In this document: piece after piece, positions 1 to 9,300 of the stretch
Layout of the letters: each line of letters opens with the position of its first letter
Numbering within the stretch: the first letter of the stretch is position 1
The notes under the pieces: generated by a model
Told to the model about the DNA's origin: nothing
Databases searched by the model: none
What the model saw: the letters and a program-made list of their open reading frames with translations, nothing else
Assembly: GCA_020425485.1 (NCBI GenBank)
Contig: JAGQRL010000001.1
Span: forward strand, 929 to 31,432
DNA length: 30,504 nt
Source: Rhodospirillaceae bacterium
GTDB taxonomy: Bacteria > Pseudomonadota > Alphaproteobacteria > DSM-16000 > Inquilinaceae
Direction of reading: 5' to 3'
Position numbers and translations under genes: made by a program

Positions 1-1301
1 CGCCCTTCGGCAATTCCATCACCACCGCGGAGCATGCCATCGCCATGATGATGGCGCTGGCCCGCCAGATCCCCGAAGCCGATGCCTCCACCCAGGCCGG
101 CAAGTGGGAAAAGTCCCGCTTCGTCGGCGTGGAGCTGTTCGGCAAGGTGCTGGGGGTGATCGGCTGCGGCAATATCGGCTCCATCGTTGCCGACCGGGCG
201 CGCGGCCTGAAGATGCGGGTGATCGCCTACGATCCCTACCTGTCGGCGGAACGGGCGGTCGACCTGGGGGTGGAGAAGGTGGCGCTGGAGGACCTGTACC
301 GGCGTGCCGATTTCATCACGCTGCACGTGCCGGCCACCGAGCAGACCCGCAACATGATCGACGCCAAGGCGATGGCGACGATGAAGCGCGGGGTGCGGCT
401 GATCAACTGCGCCCGCGGCGGCCTGATCGTCGAAGCCGACCTGAAGGAAGCGCTGGCCTCCGGCCAGGTGGCGGGGGCCGCCATGGACGTGTTCGGCAAG
501 GAGCCGGCCAAGGAAAACGTGCTGTTCGGCCTGCCCAACGTGGTGTGCACGCCGCATCTCGGCGCCTCCACCACCGAAGCGCAGGAGAACGTGGCGCTCC
601 AGGTGGCCGAGCAGATGTCGGACTATCTGGTGCACGGGGCCGTTTCCAACGCGCTCAACATGGCTTCGGTGACCGCCGACGAAGCGCCGCGCCTGGCGCC
701 CTACCTGAAGCTGGCCGAACAGCTTGGCAGCTTTGCCGGCCAGATCACCGAAACCGGGCTGCAAGCGGTGTCGGTGGACTACGAGGGCGAGGCGGCGGAA
801 CTGAACACCAGGCCGCTCACCGCCTGCATGCTGATGGGCCTGCTGCGGCCGCTGCTGACGTCCGTCAACATGGTGTCGGCCCCGCTGATCGCGCGGGAAC
901 GCGACATCGACGTGCGCGAAACGCGGCGCGACCGGGCACCGGACTACCAGACCCTGGTGCGCCTGACCGTGACCACCGAACAGCGCCGCCGCTCCGTCAC
1001 CGGCACCCTGTTCGGCGGCGGCAAGCCGCGCATCGTGGAGATCGAGGACATTCCGCTGGAAGCCGAAGTCAGCTCCCACATGCTGTTCGTCCGCAACAAC
1101 GACAAGCCGGGCCTGATCGGCCGGCTGGGCACCATGCTGGGCGATGCCGGCATCAACATCGCCAGCTTCCATCTGGGCCGCAAGGGAGAGGGGGCCGACG
1201 CCATCGCGCTGGTCGCCATCGACCAGCCGGTGCCCGATGCGCTGATGGACCAGATCTGCGTGCTGCCGGATGTGGTGCGGGTGCGCGCGCTGCGCTTCTG
1301 A
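1..1301 (+). CDS. serA: D-3-phosphoglycerate dehydrogenase, 5'-truncated by the window edge
   Basis: Catalyses the first committed step of serine synthesis, NAD-dependent oxidation of 3-phosphoglycerate. The reading frame is already open at the left edge (frame of base 3) with the conserved PFGNSITTAEHAIA stretch before the first ATG at 45, so the N-terminal catalytic part lies outside the window. Visible parts in order: the Rossmann NAD-binding loop GCGNIGSIVADRARG, the INCARGGLIVE segment, the PHLGASTTEAQENVA segment with the catalytic His, an intervening ASB-like domain, and a C-terminal ACT domain (roughly the last 75 residues, NNDKPGLIGRLGTMLGDAGI) that usually binds serine for feedback inhibition. 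This is the long, three-domain (type I) form. It ends 27 bp before the convergent LRR gene. serC, its common partner, would be upstream and is not visible. Confidence 0.95.
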   Translation, partial: PFGNSITTAEHAIAMMMALARQIPEADASTQAGKWEKSRFVGVELFGKVLGVIGCGNIGSIVADRARGLKMRVIAYDPYLSAERAVDLGVEKVALEDLYRRADFITLHVPATEQTRNMIDAKAMATMKRGVRLINCARGGLIVEADLKEALASGQVAGAAMDVFGKEPAKENVLFGLPNVVCTPHLGASTTEAQENVALQVAEQMSDYLVHGAVSNALNMASVTADEAPRLAPYLKLAEQLGSFAGQITETGLQAVSVDYEGEAAELNTRPLTACMLMGLLRPLLTSVNMVSAPLIARERDIDVRETRRDRAPDYQTLVRLTVTTEQRRRSVTGTLFGGGKPRIVEIEDIPLEAEVSSHMLFVRNNDKPGLIGRLGTMLGDAGINIASFHLGRKGEGADAIALVAIDQPVPDALMDQICVLPDVVRVRALRF

Positions 1302-1328
1302 TCGGCCCCTCGCCCCAACTGGCCTGGG

Positions 1329-2444
1329 CTATCCATCGTCGCGTGAGGCGAGGTGCGCGCGGAGACCCGGCAGAAGGTTCGCCCCGGGCGGGCCGGACAG
1401 GATCTCCCCCGGCAGCCCGCGGATGCGGGTGCGGGACATCCGCACCTCCTGCAAGGCCGGGCTGGCCCAGAGTTGGCCGGGCCACCGCTCGATGCGGCAG
1501 CCGGACAGGGTCAGCCTGCGCAGTTGGGTGAGGTCGGCGACCGGCGCAAGGTCGTGGATGCGGCAATCCTGGATGGCCAGGTCGGTGAGGCTGGAGAGCC
1601 TGCCAATCACCCCGAAGCCCGATTTCGGCACCGGCAGCCGTGACAGGCCGAGAGATCGCAGCCGGCCCAGTCCGCCAAGCGGGGAGAGGTCGTCGACCGG
1701 GCAATCGTCGATGTGGATCTCCCGCAGCTCGGTCAGTTGCGCCAGCGGGGTGAGGTCGCGGACCCAGGGGCCATAGAGGTAGAGGCGCACCAGCGCCCGC
1801 AGCTCCGCCAGCACGGCGACATCGTGGATCGAGCGGGCGCTGAGATAGAGGGATTGCAGCCGCGCCAGCCCGCCCAGCGGCGCCAAATCCCCGTCGACGA
1901 ACTGGCCGAGGGACAGCTCGTGCAGGTCGCCAAGACCGGCGAGGGGGTGGAGGTCGACCACCGGCGTCGACCTGAGGTCCAGCATCTGCAACTGCGCCAG
2001 ACCGGCCAGCGGCGCCAGGTCTGCCACCTGGGTGGCGCTGAGCGAGAGGACGCGCAGGTCCGTCAGGTCCGCCAGCGGCCGGAGATCGGACACCGCCGTC
2101 CCGTCCAGGTCCAACCAGGAAAGCCGCTTGAGGGCTGCAAGGGGGGCGATGTCCGCGCAGTCGGTGCCGGACAGGGACAGCGCCTCCAGCGCCGGCAGTT
2201 CGGCCAGCCGGGCGAGCTGGGCGGCCACCCGGTTGGGCTGGTTGGCCCCAGGCGCGCGCACCCACCGGCCGTCGACCTGCTTCAGCCCATAGCCGAGGTG
2301 GAGCCGCCGCAGATGGGGCAGGGCGAACAGCTCCTCGGGCAGCCGGGCCAGCCCCAGATGGCAGAGATCGAGCGTATCGGCCTGGTCGGCTGCCACCGTG
2401 CGGATGCGCCGGAGGGCTCGGGCTTCGCTGTCGAGGTCCGCCAT
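1329..2444 (-). CDS. Leucine-rich-repeat protein
   Basis: A 371-residue protein made almost wholly of about a dozen leucine-rich repeats of about 22 residues, with a consensus close to L..L..L.L..T.V.DL.PLA.L, the form seen in internalin-like and other short bacterial LRR proteins. The N-terminal 30 residues (charged helix then DTLDLCHLGLARLPEELF) look like a cap leading into the first repeat; an irregular insert of about 25 residues (GYGLKQVDGRWVRAPGANQPN) follows. No signal peptide, membrane helix, GTPase (Roco) or enzyme domain is visible, so it is probably a cytoplasmic binding protein. The start has an AGGA sequence 10 bases upstream. It lies 182 bp downstream of the histidine kinase on the same strand. 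Partner unknown. Confidence 0.85.
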   Translation of the reverse strand: MADLDSEARALRRIRTVAADQADTLDLCHLGLARLPEELFALPHLRRLHLGYGLKQVDGRWVRAPGANQPNRVAAQLARLAELPALEALSLSGTDCADIAPLAALKRLSWLDLDGTAVSDLRPLADLTDLRVLSLSATQVADLAPLAGLAQLQMLDLRSTPVVDLHPLAGLGDLHELSLGQFVDGDLAPLGGLARLQSLYLSARSIHDVAVLAELRALVRLYLYGPWVRDLTPLAQLTELREIHIDDCPVDDLSPLGGLGRLRSLGLSRLPVPKSGFGVIGRLSSLTDLAIQDCRIHDLAPVADLTQLRRLTLSGCRIERWPGQLWASPALQEVRMSRTRIRGLPGEILSGPPGANLLPGLRAHLASRDDG

Positions 2445-2626
2445 CGGGTGTCATCCTGCAAGGGCGCCGCCGCTGCGCCGGTTAAGCCATGGCCGGGCCG
2501 ATACCGTGGCAGCGGCTGCCCGCCGGGCAAACGCGCGGGTGGCTTGTTGGGGAGTTGTATTTCGGTGCGGTCAGGGGACGATTTGGCGGCCGTTCGGCAA
2601 GCAGCAGCCTGCTTTGCGGGGAGTGC

Positions 2627-4189
2627 CTATTCGCCGGGCCGGTTGGCCGGGCCGGGAACCAGGTCTCCCCCGCCGTTGCCGAAGGGCTGGCGGCTGGGCA
2701 GGTAGAGCGTGGCGGTGGTGCCCACGCCTTCGGTGCTGGCCAGTTCCAGCCGGCCGCCATGGGCCTTGGCCAGGTTGGCCACCAAGGGCAGGCCAAGCCC
2801 GGTGCCCTGGATCGTCCGCACCTCGTGGTTCCGCCCGCGCTCGAACGGCTTCATCACGTTGGCGATCTCGTCCTCGGGGATGCCGATGCCGCTGTCGACC
2901 ACGGCGATGCGGATGGCCGCGGTGTCTTCCGAGCACTCGATGCGCACCGTCCCGCCGTCATGGGTGAACTTGATGGCGTTGGACAGCAGGTTGTAGAGCA
3001 TCTGGCACACCGCCCGCTCGTCGGCATACAGCGTCGGCAGGGCCTGGGCGATGTCGATGCTGATGTCGATCGACTTCTTGCCGGCGGTGGGGGCGAACAG
3101 GCCGATGGTCTCGCCGACGATTTCCTTCAGGTCGAGCGGGGCGATCGACAGGTTGACGTGGCCGGACTCCACCCGCGACAGGTCGAGGATGTCGTTGATC
3201 AGGTCGAGCAGGTAGCTGCCGCTGCGCTGGATGTCGCGCACATAGGCCATGTAGTGGGTGTCGCCGATCGGCCCGAACATCTGCTGATCCATGATCTCGG
3301 AGAACCCGAGGATGGCGTTCAGCGGCGTGCGCAGCTCGTGGCTGACGGTTTCCAGGAAATGGCTTTTCGCCAGATTGGCCGCCTCGGCGTCCTGGCGGGC
3401 GCGCATCAGGTCGTTTTCCAGCCGCTTGCGGTCCGCCACGTCGGTGAAGGTGGAGACCACGAACACCCGCCCGTCGTTGAGCTGCAGGCGGCTCGCGGTC
3501 ATCAGCACTTCGCGCGGTTCGCCCGAGGCGGTGGCGACATGGCCGGTGAAGGGCTGGCGGTAGCCGCCATCCTTCAGGGCGGCATCGAAATGCCCGACGA
3601 TGCGGCGGCGGTCCCACGGCGCCAGCAGGCGCGGCAGCGACTGGTTGACGACGGCGTCGTACGACCAGCCGAAAAGCTGCGAGAAGCCCTGGTTGACCCA
3701 CAGCAGGCGGCGGTCCTGTCCGGCGATGGCAAAGCCGAGATCGACGCTTTCAAACACCGCGTTGTGGGTGATGCTCGGCAGATCGGAATCCGCACTTTCC
3801 GGCCCCAGGTCGCACAGGGTGACGGTGAGCGAGGAGACCGTGCCGCTGTTGGCGAGGTCCGGCTGCGGGCGGGCGCGGGCGCTGAACCGCCAGCGCCGGT
3901 CGCGATAGCGGTAGGTGGTGCCGACGGACCGGCCGGGGCTGGCCTGGGCATCGCGGCAGGCCCGTTCCAGGGGCTCCACCACGTCTTCAGGCAGCAGGTC
4001 GCGAAACTCGCGCCCCACCAGGCGTGTCACGCCGGGGCCAACGGCACTGCGGGCGACGGTGTTGTGCCACGTCACCACCCAGTGTTCATGATCCTGAACG
4101 ATCCGCAGCACGCCAACATCCAGCTCCTCGGCTGGAATGACGAGGCCCGTATCCGGTTCAGCGTGCAGTTCATCCATCGCCTGGTCCAC
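2627..4189 (-). CDS. PAS-domain sensor histidine kinase
   Basis: A 520-residue sensor kinase with no membrane helix, so probably cytoplasmic. Two PAS-like domains occupy about residues 20-130 and 145-255 (the second carries the typical ILWVNQGFSQLFGW-like and FTDVADRKRLE elements), followed by a short coiled segment, a HisKA dimerisation domain with the phospho-acceptor His284 in TVSHELRTPLNA, and a HATPase domain (N box NLLSNAIKF near 400, G1 DSGIGIP near 432, G2 GTGLGLPLV near 462). No receiver domain and no adjacent response regulator are present, so it is an orphan kinase. A sigma-70-like promoter and an AT-richer leader of about 115 bases precede it. The first PAS domain resembles those that bind small ligands or cofactors, but the ligand cannot be read from sequence. 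The LRR gene follows it and may be co-transcribed. Confidence 0.93.
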   Translation of the reverse strand: MDQAMDELHAEPDTGLVIPAEELDVGVLRIVQDHEHWVVTWHNTVARSAVGPGVTRLVGREFRDLLPEDVVEPLERACRDAQASPGRSVGTTYRYRDRRWRFSARARPQPDLANSGTVSSLTVTLCDLGPESADSDLPSITHNAVFESVDLGFAIAGQDRRLLWVNQGFSQLFGWSYDAVVNQSLPRLLAPWDRRRIVGHFDAALKDGGYRQPFTGHVATASGEPREVLMTASRLQLNDGRVFVVSTFTDVADRKRLENDLMRARQDAEAANLAKSHFLETVSHELRTPLNAILGFSEIMDQQMFGPIGDTHYMAYVRDIQRSGSYLLDLINDILDLSRVESGHVNLSIAPLDLKEIVGETIGLFAPTAGKKSIDISIDIAQALPTLYADERAVCQMLYNLLSNAIKFTHDGGTVRIECSEDTAAIRIAVVDSGIGIPEDEIANVMKPFERGRNHEVRTIQGTGLGLPLVANLAKAHGGRLELASTEGVGTTATLYLPSRQPFGNGGGDLVPGPANRPGE

Positions 4190-4556
4190 GCATCTTGGTC
4201 CGGCAGTGCGGCGCCCTTCGGCTATCGAGCTGCATAACCAGACGTGTCGAACATGCTCAGTCTGGCCCTGTGCGGTACCGTCTAAGACGGCTGTTGGTAC
4301 GTGTCACACCAAGAATAGTGAATTTCAATCGCAATGTCATAGAAAATCTCTGTGAAGTTGTCCCAGTTCGATTGGCTCCATCTTGCTGCCGCATGGCTTT
4401 GGCTGGGCACTGCTGAATCGGGGATGGAACAGACGATGTCGCGGCGCCGACGATCAACGGATTAACCAAACTGTCAAAGATAAGCAGCGCCGCCAATCAA
4501 GATCGTGATCGAACTTTATGTGCCCGAACGGATGGGGCGGATGCCGCTCTTTCGGT
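4190..4556. other. Intergenic region between the SGNH hydrolase and the histidine kinase
   Basis: A 367-bp stretch with no convincing gene. Its base composition is clearly more AT-rich than its neighbours. It holds the candidate kinase promoter and leader near 4275-4340; the remainder (4345-4556) follows the end of the SGNH gene on the minus strand. Short open frames here have no recognisable motifs and I do not call them. I looked for a tRNA-like fold and a clear intrinsic terminator and saw neither. Confidence 0.6.
4312..4340 (-). promoter_or_regulatory. Candidate sigma-70 promoter of the histidine kinase
   Basis: Read on the minus strand: -35 ATGACA (bases 4340-4335), a 17-base spacer, and -10 TATTCT (4317-4312). 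This is a 5/6 and 4/6 match to TTGACA and TATAAT with ideal spacing, inside an unusually AT-rich patch for this genome. It would give a leader of roughly 115 bases before the ATG at 4189. The leader contains a nested inverted repeat at 4275-4300 (outer arms GTACC/GGTAC, inner arms CCGTC/GACGG). No experimental support. Confidence 0.45.
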
Positions 4557-5783
4557 TTACTGGTCTTCCCTGGGGGCTACTTGGACTGGACCTGTCCGGC
4601 GAGGATTAACCTCGATGGGCACAAGCGGCAGCGGGGCGCCGGGGGTTGCCGCCACCGGCCGTTCCACGCCGATGGGCCGCTCGGTTTCAACCGGCTGCAC
4701 AGGGGCGAGCGGCACGGGGGTCAGCGGTATTGGCGCGTGCGGTGCCGGGGCCAGCGGCTGTGGGGTTAGCGGCTGCGGTGTGAGCGGCTGCGGGGTCAGT
4801 GGCTCCGGGGTGAGCGGCACGGGCGTGAGCGGCACCGGAGTGAGCGGCTGGGGGACCGGCGGCGGCTGGGTGTCCACCGTCAGTGCCGGCTGTGAGGGCG
4901 GCGGTGGGGCCGGCGGCAGGACCGGCGCCGGAACCGGCGGCGGGATGCGCGGCGCCAGCGCGTCGAGCGCCCGCCGCGCCACCTCGACATAGCCGGCGGC
5001 GGTGAAGTGGATGCCGTCGCCCGCGCGCAGGCGCACCGCGGTGCCGTCGGCGTCCACCATGTGGGTCTGGAAGGTGCCGCCGGTGCCGGTGAGGGTGGCG
5101 GTATCCACCAGCACCACCCCGGGATGGGCACCCATCTCCGCATCCTGCAAGCCGCGGATGGTGGCATCCAGCGGCCCGGCGAAGGCGGGCGGGCGCACCG
5201 CCGGCACCTGGATCCAGGCCACCGGCGTGCCGTAGACCGCCACCGCATCGGCAAAGGCATCCAGCCGCGCCCGGTAGGCCTGCTGCCAGGCCTCGCCATA
5301 GAAGGCCACCGGCCCCAGCGGCATGCCCACATCGTTGACGCCGAGCGAAACGATCACCGCATCGTAGGGCGGCTGGGCGGTGGCGAGGACGCTGGCGATC
5401 TCCACCACCGGGTCGAGCCCGCGGCGCGGGATCAGGCCGATGCCGATGCGCACATCTTCCGACACCCGGGCATCGGCCAGGTAATCGCCGCGCTGGCGCA
5501 CCGCCTGGCGTACGCCGTAGGCGAAGCCCTGGGCGAGGGAGTCGCCGAACACCAGCAGCCGTAGCTGCGGCGGCTCGGGCTCCGCCGCGACGTCCTGGGC
5601 CGCAGCCGCCTGCGCCCAGGCGGCGACCAGCAGGAGTGCCAGCAGGCCGCGCCACAGCGGCCGCAGACCGCCCCGATCAGGCGCCCGGTCAGGCGCCCGG
5701 TCAGGCGCCCGGTCAGGCGATGGTGCAGACCTCCTCCGGCTGGAATCGCGGCCCGCGCGGGTAGAGCTTGTCGGGATTGCCAT
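4557..5783 (-). CDS. Secreted SGNH (DUF459-like) hydrolase with proline-rich tail
   Basis: A probable periplasmic SGNH/GDSL esterase or acyltransferase. From the start used here (ATG at 5783, 408 aa), a hydrophobic signal sequence (GLLALLLVAAWAQAAAAQ) sits at about residues 46-63; block I is VFGDSLAQG (Ser82 nucleophile), block III is SLGVNDVG (Asn150), block V is DGIHFTAAGY (Asp256, His259). After about residue 280 the protein is a proline-rich tail with pentapeptide repeats of the PLTPx type. The start is uncertain: the ATG at 5783 overlaps the upstream rutE-like gene by 71 bp and leaves an odd N-extension containing DRAP repeats; a CTG at 5666 would start just before the signal peptide, but no strong ribosome site precedes it. 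It resembles the SGNH protein encoded at 13393 in its catalytic blocks. Substrate unknown. Confidence 0.85.
   Translation of the reverse strand: MAIPTSSTRAGRDSSRRRSAPSPDRAPDRAPDRAPDRGGLRPLWRGLLALLLVAAWAQAAAAQDVAAEPEPPQLRLLVFGDSLAQGFAYGVRQAVRQRGDYLADARVSEDVRIGIGLIPRRGLDPVVEIASVLATAQPPYDAVIVSLGVNDVGMPLGPVAFYGEAWQQAYRARLDAFADAVAVYGTPVAWIQVPAVRPPAFAGPLDATIRGLQDAEMGAHPGVVLVDTATLTGTGGTFQTHMVDADGTAVRLRAGDGIHFTAAGYVEVARRALDALAPRIPPPVPAPVLPPAPPPPSQPALTVDTQPPPVPQPLTPVPLTPVPLTPEPLTPQPLTPQPLTPQPLAPAPHAPIPLTPVPLAPVQPVETERPIGVERPVAATPGAPLPLVPIEVNPRRTGPVQVAPREDQ
4700..4853 (-). repeat. 15-bp tandem repeats encoding PLTPx pentapeptides
   Basis: Inside the tail of the SGNH gene, about ten imperfect 15-bp units encode PLTP followed by V, E or Q (with PLAP and PHAP variants). 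The motif is proline at every second or third position, expected to form an extended polyproline-like rod; such tails often span or bind the cell wall. Confidence 0.8.
5677..5718 (-). repeat. 12-bp tandem repeat spanning the rutE stop codon
   Basis: Three perfect copies of TCAGGCGCCCGG (plus-strand reading; 5677-5688, 5689-5700, 5701-5712) and a partial fourth (TCAGGC at 5713). In the frame of the upstream nitroreductase each unit ends in TGA, so there are four in-frame stops 12 bp apart. In the frame of the downstream SGNH gene the same units read DRAP repeatedly. Confidence 0.95.
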
Positions 5784-6318
5784 AGCCGAGATTGCACAGG
5801 AAGTTGGAGCGGAACGGGGAGTCGGCGAAGAAGGCAGCGTCGAGCTTGCCGTTGTCGAACCCGGACATGGGGCCGCAATCCAGCCCCAGCGAGCGCGCGG
5901 CAATGATGAAGTACGCCGCCTGCAATGTGCCGTTGCGGAACGCCGTGTCAAACACCATGTCGGGGTTCTTGTCGAACATCGCCTTGGCGTCATACGCGGA
6001 GAACAGGCGCGGCAAGTGGTCGTGGAAGCGCATGTCGTAGGCCATGATGGCGCAGGCCGGGGCCGCCATGGTCTTGTCCACGTTGCCGGGCGCCAGGCAC
6101 GGCCGCAGCTTCTCCTTCGCTTCCGGGCTGCGCACGAAGATCACCCGCAGCGGGCTGCAATTGGCGCTGGTGGGGGCCCATCTGGCCAGCTCGTAGATCT
6201 GCATCAGCAGGCTGTCGGGCACTTCGATATCCTGCCACCCGTTGTGCGTGCGGGCGTTGAGGAACAGCAGCTCGCGGCCGGCCGTGTCCAGCGCGTCGCG
6301 GTCGATCAGGTCGGTCAT
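5713..6318 (-). CDS. rutE: Nitroreductase-family malonic semialdehyde reductase (RutE-like)
   Basis: A 201-residue flavin-dependent nitroreductase-fold protein. It aligns by eye along its full length with Escherichia coli RutE, including the ARTHNGW start, WAPTSANCSPLRVIFVRS, the AFRNGTLQAAYFIIAARSLGLD segment and GPMSGFDNGKLDAAFF, which are the FMN-binding and family-specific parts. RutE reduces malonic semialdehyde to 3-hydroxypropionate at the end of the Rut pyrimidine pathway, and the same fold also removes toxic semialdehydes more generally. No other rut gene is present here, so the physiological substrate is less sure than the family. AGAGGA lies 7 bases before the ATG at 6318. The SGNH gene follows directly and is probably co-transcribed. 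Confidence 0.87.
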   Translation of the reverse strand: MTDLIDRDALDTAGRELLFLNARTHNGWQDIEVPDSLLMQIYELARWAPTSANCSPLRVIFVRSPEAKEKLRPCLAPGNVDKTMAAPACAIMAYDMRFHDHLPRLFSAYDAKAMFDKNPDMVFDTAFRNGTLQAAYFIIAARSLGLDCGPMSGFDNGKLDAAFFADSPFRSNFLCNLGYGNPDKLYPRGPRFQPEEVCTIA

Positions 6319-6347
6319 CGGGAATCCTCTCTCAGTGGCGGTCAGCG

Positions 6348-6398
6348 CGGCGGCACGGCGACACTTTAAGGTATCGCCGCACGGCCGCAGTGCCGCCG
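6348..6398 (-). terminator. Palindrome after the RND pump gene, probable terminator
   Basis: A perfect 9-bp inverted repeat (CGGCGGCAC at 6348-6356, GTGCCGCCG at 6390-6398) with nested inner arms GGCGA/TCGCC (6357-6361, 6374-6378). It begins two bases after the stop codon of the pump gene on the minus strand and separates the efflux operon from rutE. There is no run of T after it, so it may act as a factor-dependent terminator or as a transcript-end stabiliser. Confidence 0.5.
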
Positions 6399-6399
6399 G

Positions 6400-9300
6400 T
6401 CAGCCCCGTTCGGGCCCGGCCGCCGGCTCGGCGGTCCAGCCGGGACGCCGGCCGTGACGCCGACCCCAGCCGGCAGAGAGGATATTCGACACGTCGATCT
6501 GGACCAGCATCAAAGCCGGCACAACCAGCAGCACCAACAAAGTTGTGATCGCCAGGCCGAACACGAGGGTGATCGCCATGGGGATGAGGAACTGGGCCTG
6601 CAGGCTGGTTTCGAACAGCAGCGGCAGCAGCCCGCCGATGGTGGTGAGCGATGTCAGGATGACGGCGCGCAGGCGTTCGCAGGTGCCGTCCACGATGGCT
6701 TCGCGCACCGATTTGGTGCCGGACTTCAGGTGCTCGGAGATGGTGGAGACCATGATGATGGAATCGTTCACCAGGATGCCCGACAGGCCGAGCAGGGCGA
6801 TCAAGCTCATCACCGACAAGGTGTAGCCCAGCAGGTAGTGGCCCCACACCGCACCGATCAGCCCGAACGGGATGATCGACATGACGATGATCGGCCGGCC
6901 GTAGGAGGCGAACACCCAGGCCAGGACCAGATAGATGCTGGCCAGGCCGATCGCCGCCCCCAGTCCCAGGTCGCTGAACGTATCCTGCTGTTCCTCCGCA
7001 CGGCCGGCGAAGCGGTAGGACACGCCGTTGGCTTCGGCGATGCGGTCGAGCCCGTCGGTGGGAAGGTTGGCCAGGATCTCCATGTTGTTGGCCAGCTCGG
7101 AGTTCACCTCCGCGGTGATCGCCACCTGGCGCACGCCGTCCTCGCGCTGGATGGAGGAGAAGCCCACATCCTCGCGCACGGTGGCCACGTCCGACAGGGT
7201 GGCGGTGCCGCCGCCGGGCAGGGAGAGCGGCAGGTCGCGCAGGTCGCCCAGCGTGCGGTCGTCGTCCTCCAGCACCACGCGCACCGTCACCTCCTCGGCA
7301 TCGCGGGCGAAGCGGTCGGCGATGGTGCCTTCAAAGGCGCTGCGCACCTGGCTGGCCAGATCCTCGGTGGTCAGGCCGAGCGCGCGGCCGCGCGGCGTCA
7401 GTTCCAGGATCAGCTCCGGCCGGCCGTAGGGCAGGGAGTCGGTGATGGCGGAAACGCCGGTGTAGGTGCGCAGCAGGTCCTGCACTTCCAGCGAGGCGGC
7501 CTTCAGCGCATCGGCGGAATCCCCGGTCAGGCGGATGTCGATGTCGCGGCCCGGCGGCCCGCCCATGCGGGCGCGGATTTCCATGCGCTCCAGGCCGGGC
7601 ATGGATTGGGTGTGGGCGCGCCAGGCCGCCAGGATTTCCGCATTGCGCACCGTGCGGCTGTCGGACGGTGGAAGCTGCACATGCAGCGATCCGGCATGGT
7701 CGCCGCTGGAACTGTTGCCGGTGCCCGCACCGATGCGCCCGAAGGCGATTTCCACCAGCCCGCCTTCGCCGTCGGTCAGCTCGTCCTCCGCGGCGTGCAG
7801 CGCGCGCTGCAGCTCCGCCAGCATGTCGCGCGTGGTTTCGATGGGCGTGCCCGGCGCGAAGCTGAAATCGGCGAACACCGTTTCGCTTTCCGGGGAGGAG
7901 AAGAACTGGAAGCCGACCCGCCCGCCGGCCACCATGCCGGCGCTCAGCAGCAGCACGGCGATGGTGCCGGCCACCGTGAGGTAGCGGGCACGCACGCAAG
8001 CGGTCACCAGGCGGCGGAAGGGGCCGTCGCGGAAGCGCGCGAAGCCGCGGTCGAACCACAGCCGGAAGCGCGACTGGCGAGTGAGATCGACGGTGAGGGA
8101 ATCGCGCAGGTGGGCCGGCAGGATGACGAAGCATTCCACCAGGCTGGCCAGCAGGATGGCGATCACCACCTGCGGGATGGCCGACACCATCTGGCCCATC
8201 ACCCCGCTGATCAAAAGGATCGGCAGGAAGGCGGCAATGGTGGTGAGCGTGGCGGCGGACACCGGCGCCAGCATGCGCAAGGCGCCCATCTCCGCGGCCC
8301 GTTGCGGCGGCAGCCCCTGTTCGCGGCGGAAGGCGGCATGCTCGCCCACCACGATGGCGTCGTCGACGATGATGCCCAGCGCCATGATCGCCCCGAACAG
8401 GCTGATCATGTTGATGGTCTGGCCCATCATCAGCATGACGACGGCGGTCGCCAGCATGGAAATGGGGATGCCGGCGGCGATCCAGAACGCCACCCGGGCG
8501 TTGAGGAAGGCAAACAGCACCAGCAGCACCAGCACCAGCCCGCTGGCGCCGTTTTCCACCAGCAGCATGATGCGGTCGACCAGCAGATCGGCGACGGGAT
8601 CGAACTCCGTCACCTCCACGCCCTGGGGCCAGTCGCCGGCGCGCTCCTGCAAATAGGCGTCGACGATGGCGGCGGCTTCCAGGGTGTCGGCGGTTTCCGC
8701 CCGCTGGATGGTGATTTCGATGGCCGGCTCGCCGTCGATCAGGCCGAGCGCCTCGCCGCGCTCGAAATCGTCGGTCACCTGGGCGATATCGCCCAGATAG
8801 ATCTTCGCGCCGCTCTCATAGGAGCGGATCTCGATGCCGCGGAAATCCTCCGCCGTCTGCAACAGGCCGAGCGAACGGAGCTGCAATTCCAAAGCACCGT
8901 CGAGCTGGCCCAGCGGGGTATCGCGGGAGGTGGCGCTGATGCTCGCGGCGATTTCCTGCAAGGTCATGTCGAGGCGGCGCAAGGTGGCGTCGTCCACCTC
9001 CACGCGGATTTCCTGATCGCGGGCGCCAAACAGCACCACTCGGTCGATGCCGCGGCTCAGCAGCTCGTCGCGGACGGTTTCCGCCGCATCCCTTAGCTCG
9101 GCTTCCGAGGCCGCCCCGGTGACCGCCAGCCGGGTCACGGTTTCGTACCGCGCGGTGCGGCTGATGGTCGGTTCCTCGGCATCTTCCGGCAGGGTGGTGA
9201 TGCGGCCGACGGCCTGCTCCACCTCCGACAAGGCGGCCTGCATGTCGGTGCCGTCCTCGAATTCCAGGGTGACGCTGCCGCCGCCCTCGCTGGCCCTGGA

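Noticed and set aside
2489..4237. A 582-codon open frame on the plus strand
   Set aside because: Opposite the histidine kinase, which has complete HisKA and HATPase motifs.
4190..4556. Possible small RNA or tRNA in the AT-rich intergenic region
   Set aside because: No cloverleaf, no conserved T-loop sequence and no clear terminator after a candidate promoter; nothing beyond the kinase leader can be supported.
4455..4610. TTAACC sequences near 4462 and 4606, resembling CtrA half-sites
   Set aside because: Only half-sites without the second TTAA at correct spacing; expected by chance, and one is inside coding sequence.
6454..9096. An 880-codon open frame on the plus strand opposite the RND pump gene
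   Set aside because: Composition is rich in Gln, His, Gly and Asp with no motif, typical of the antisense frame of a GC-rich gene; the minus-strand frame is a clear RND pump.
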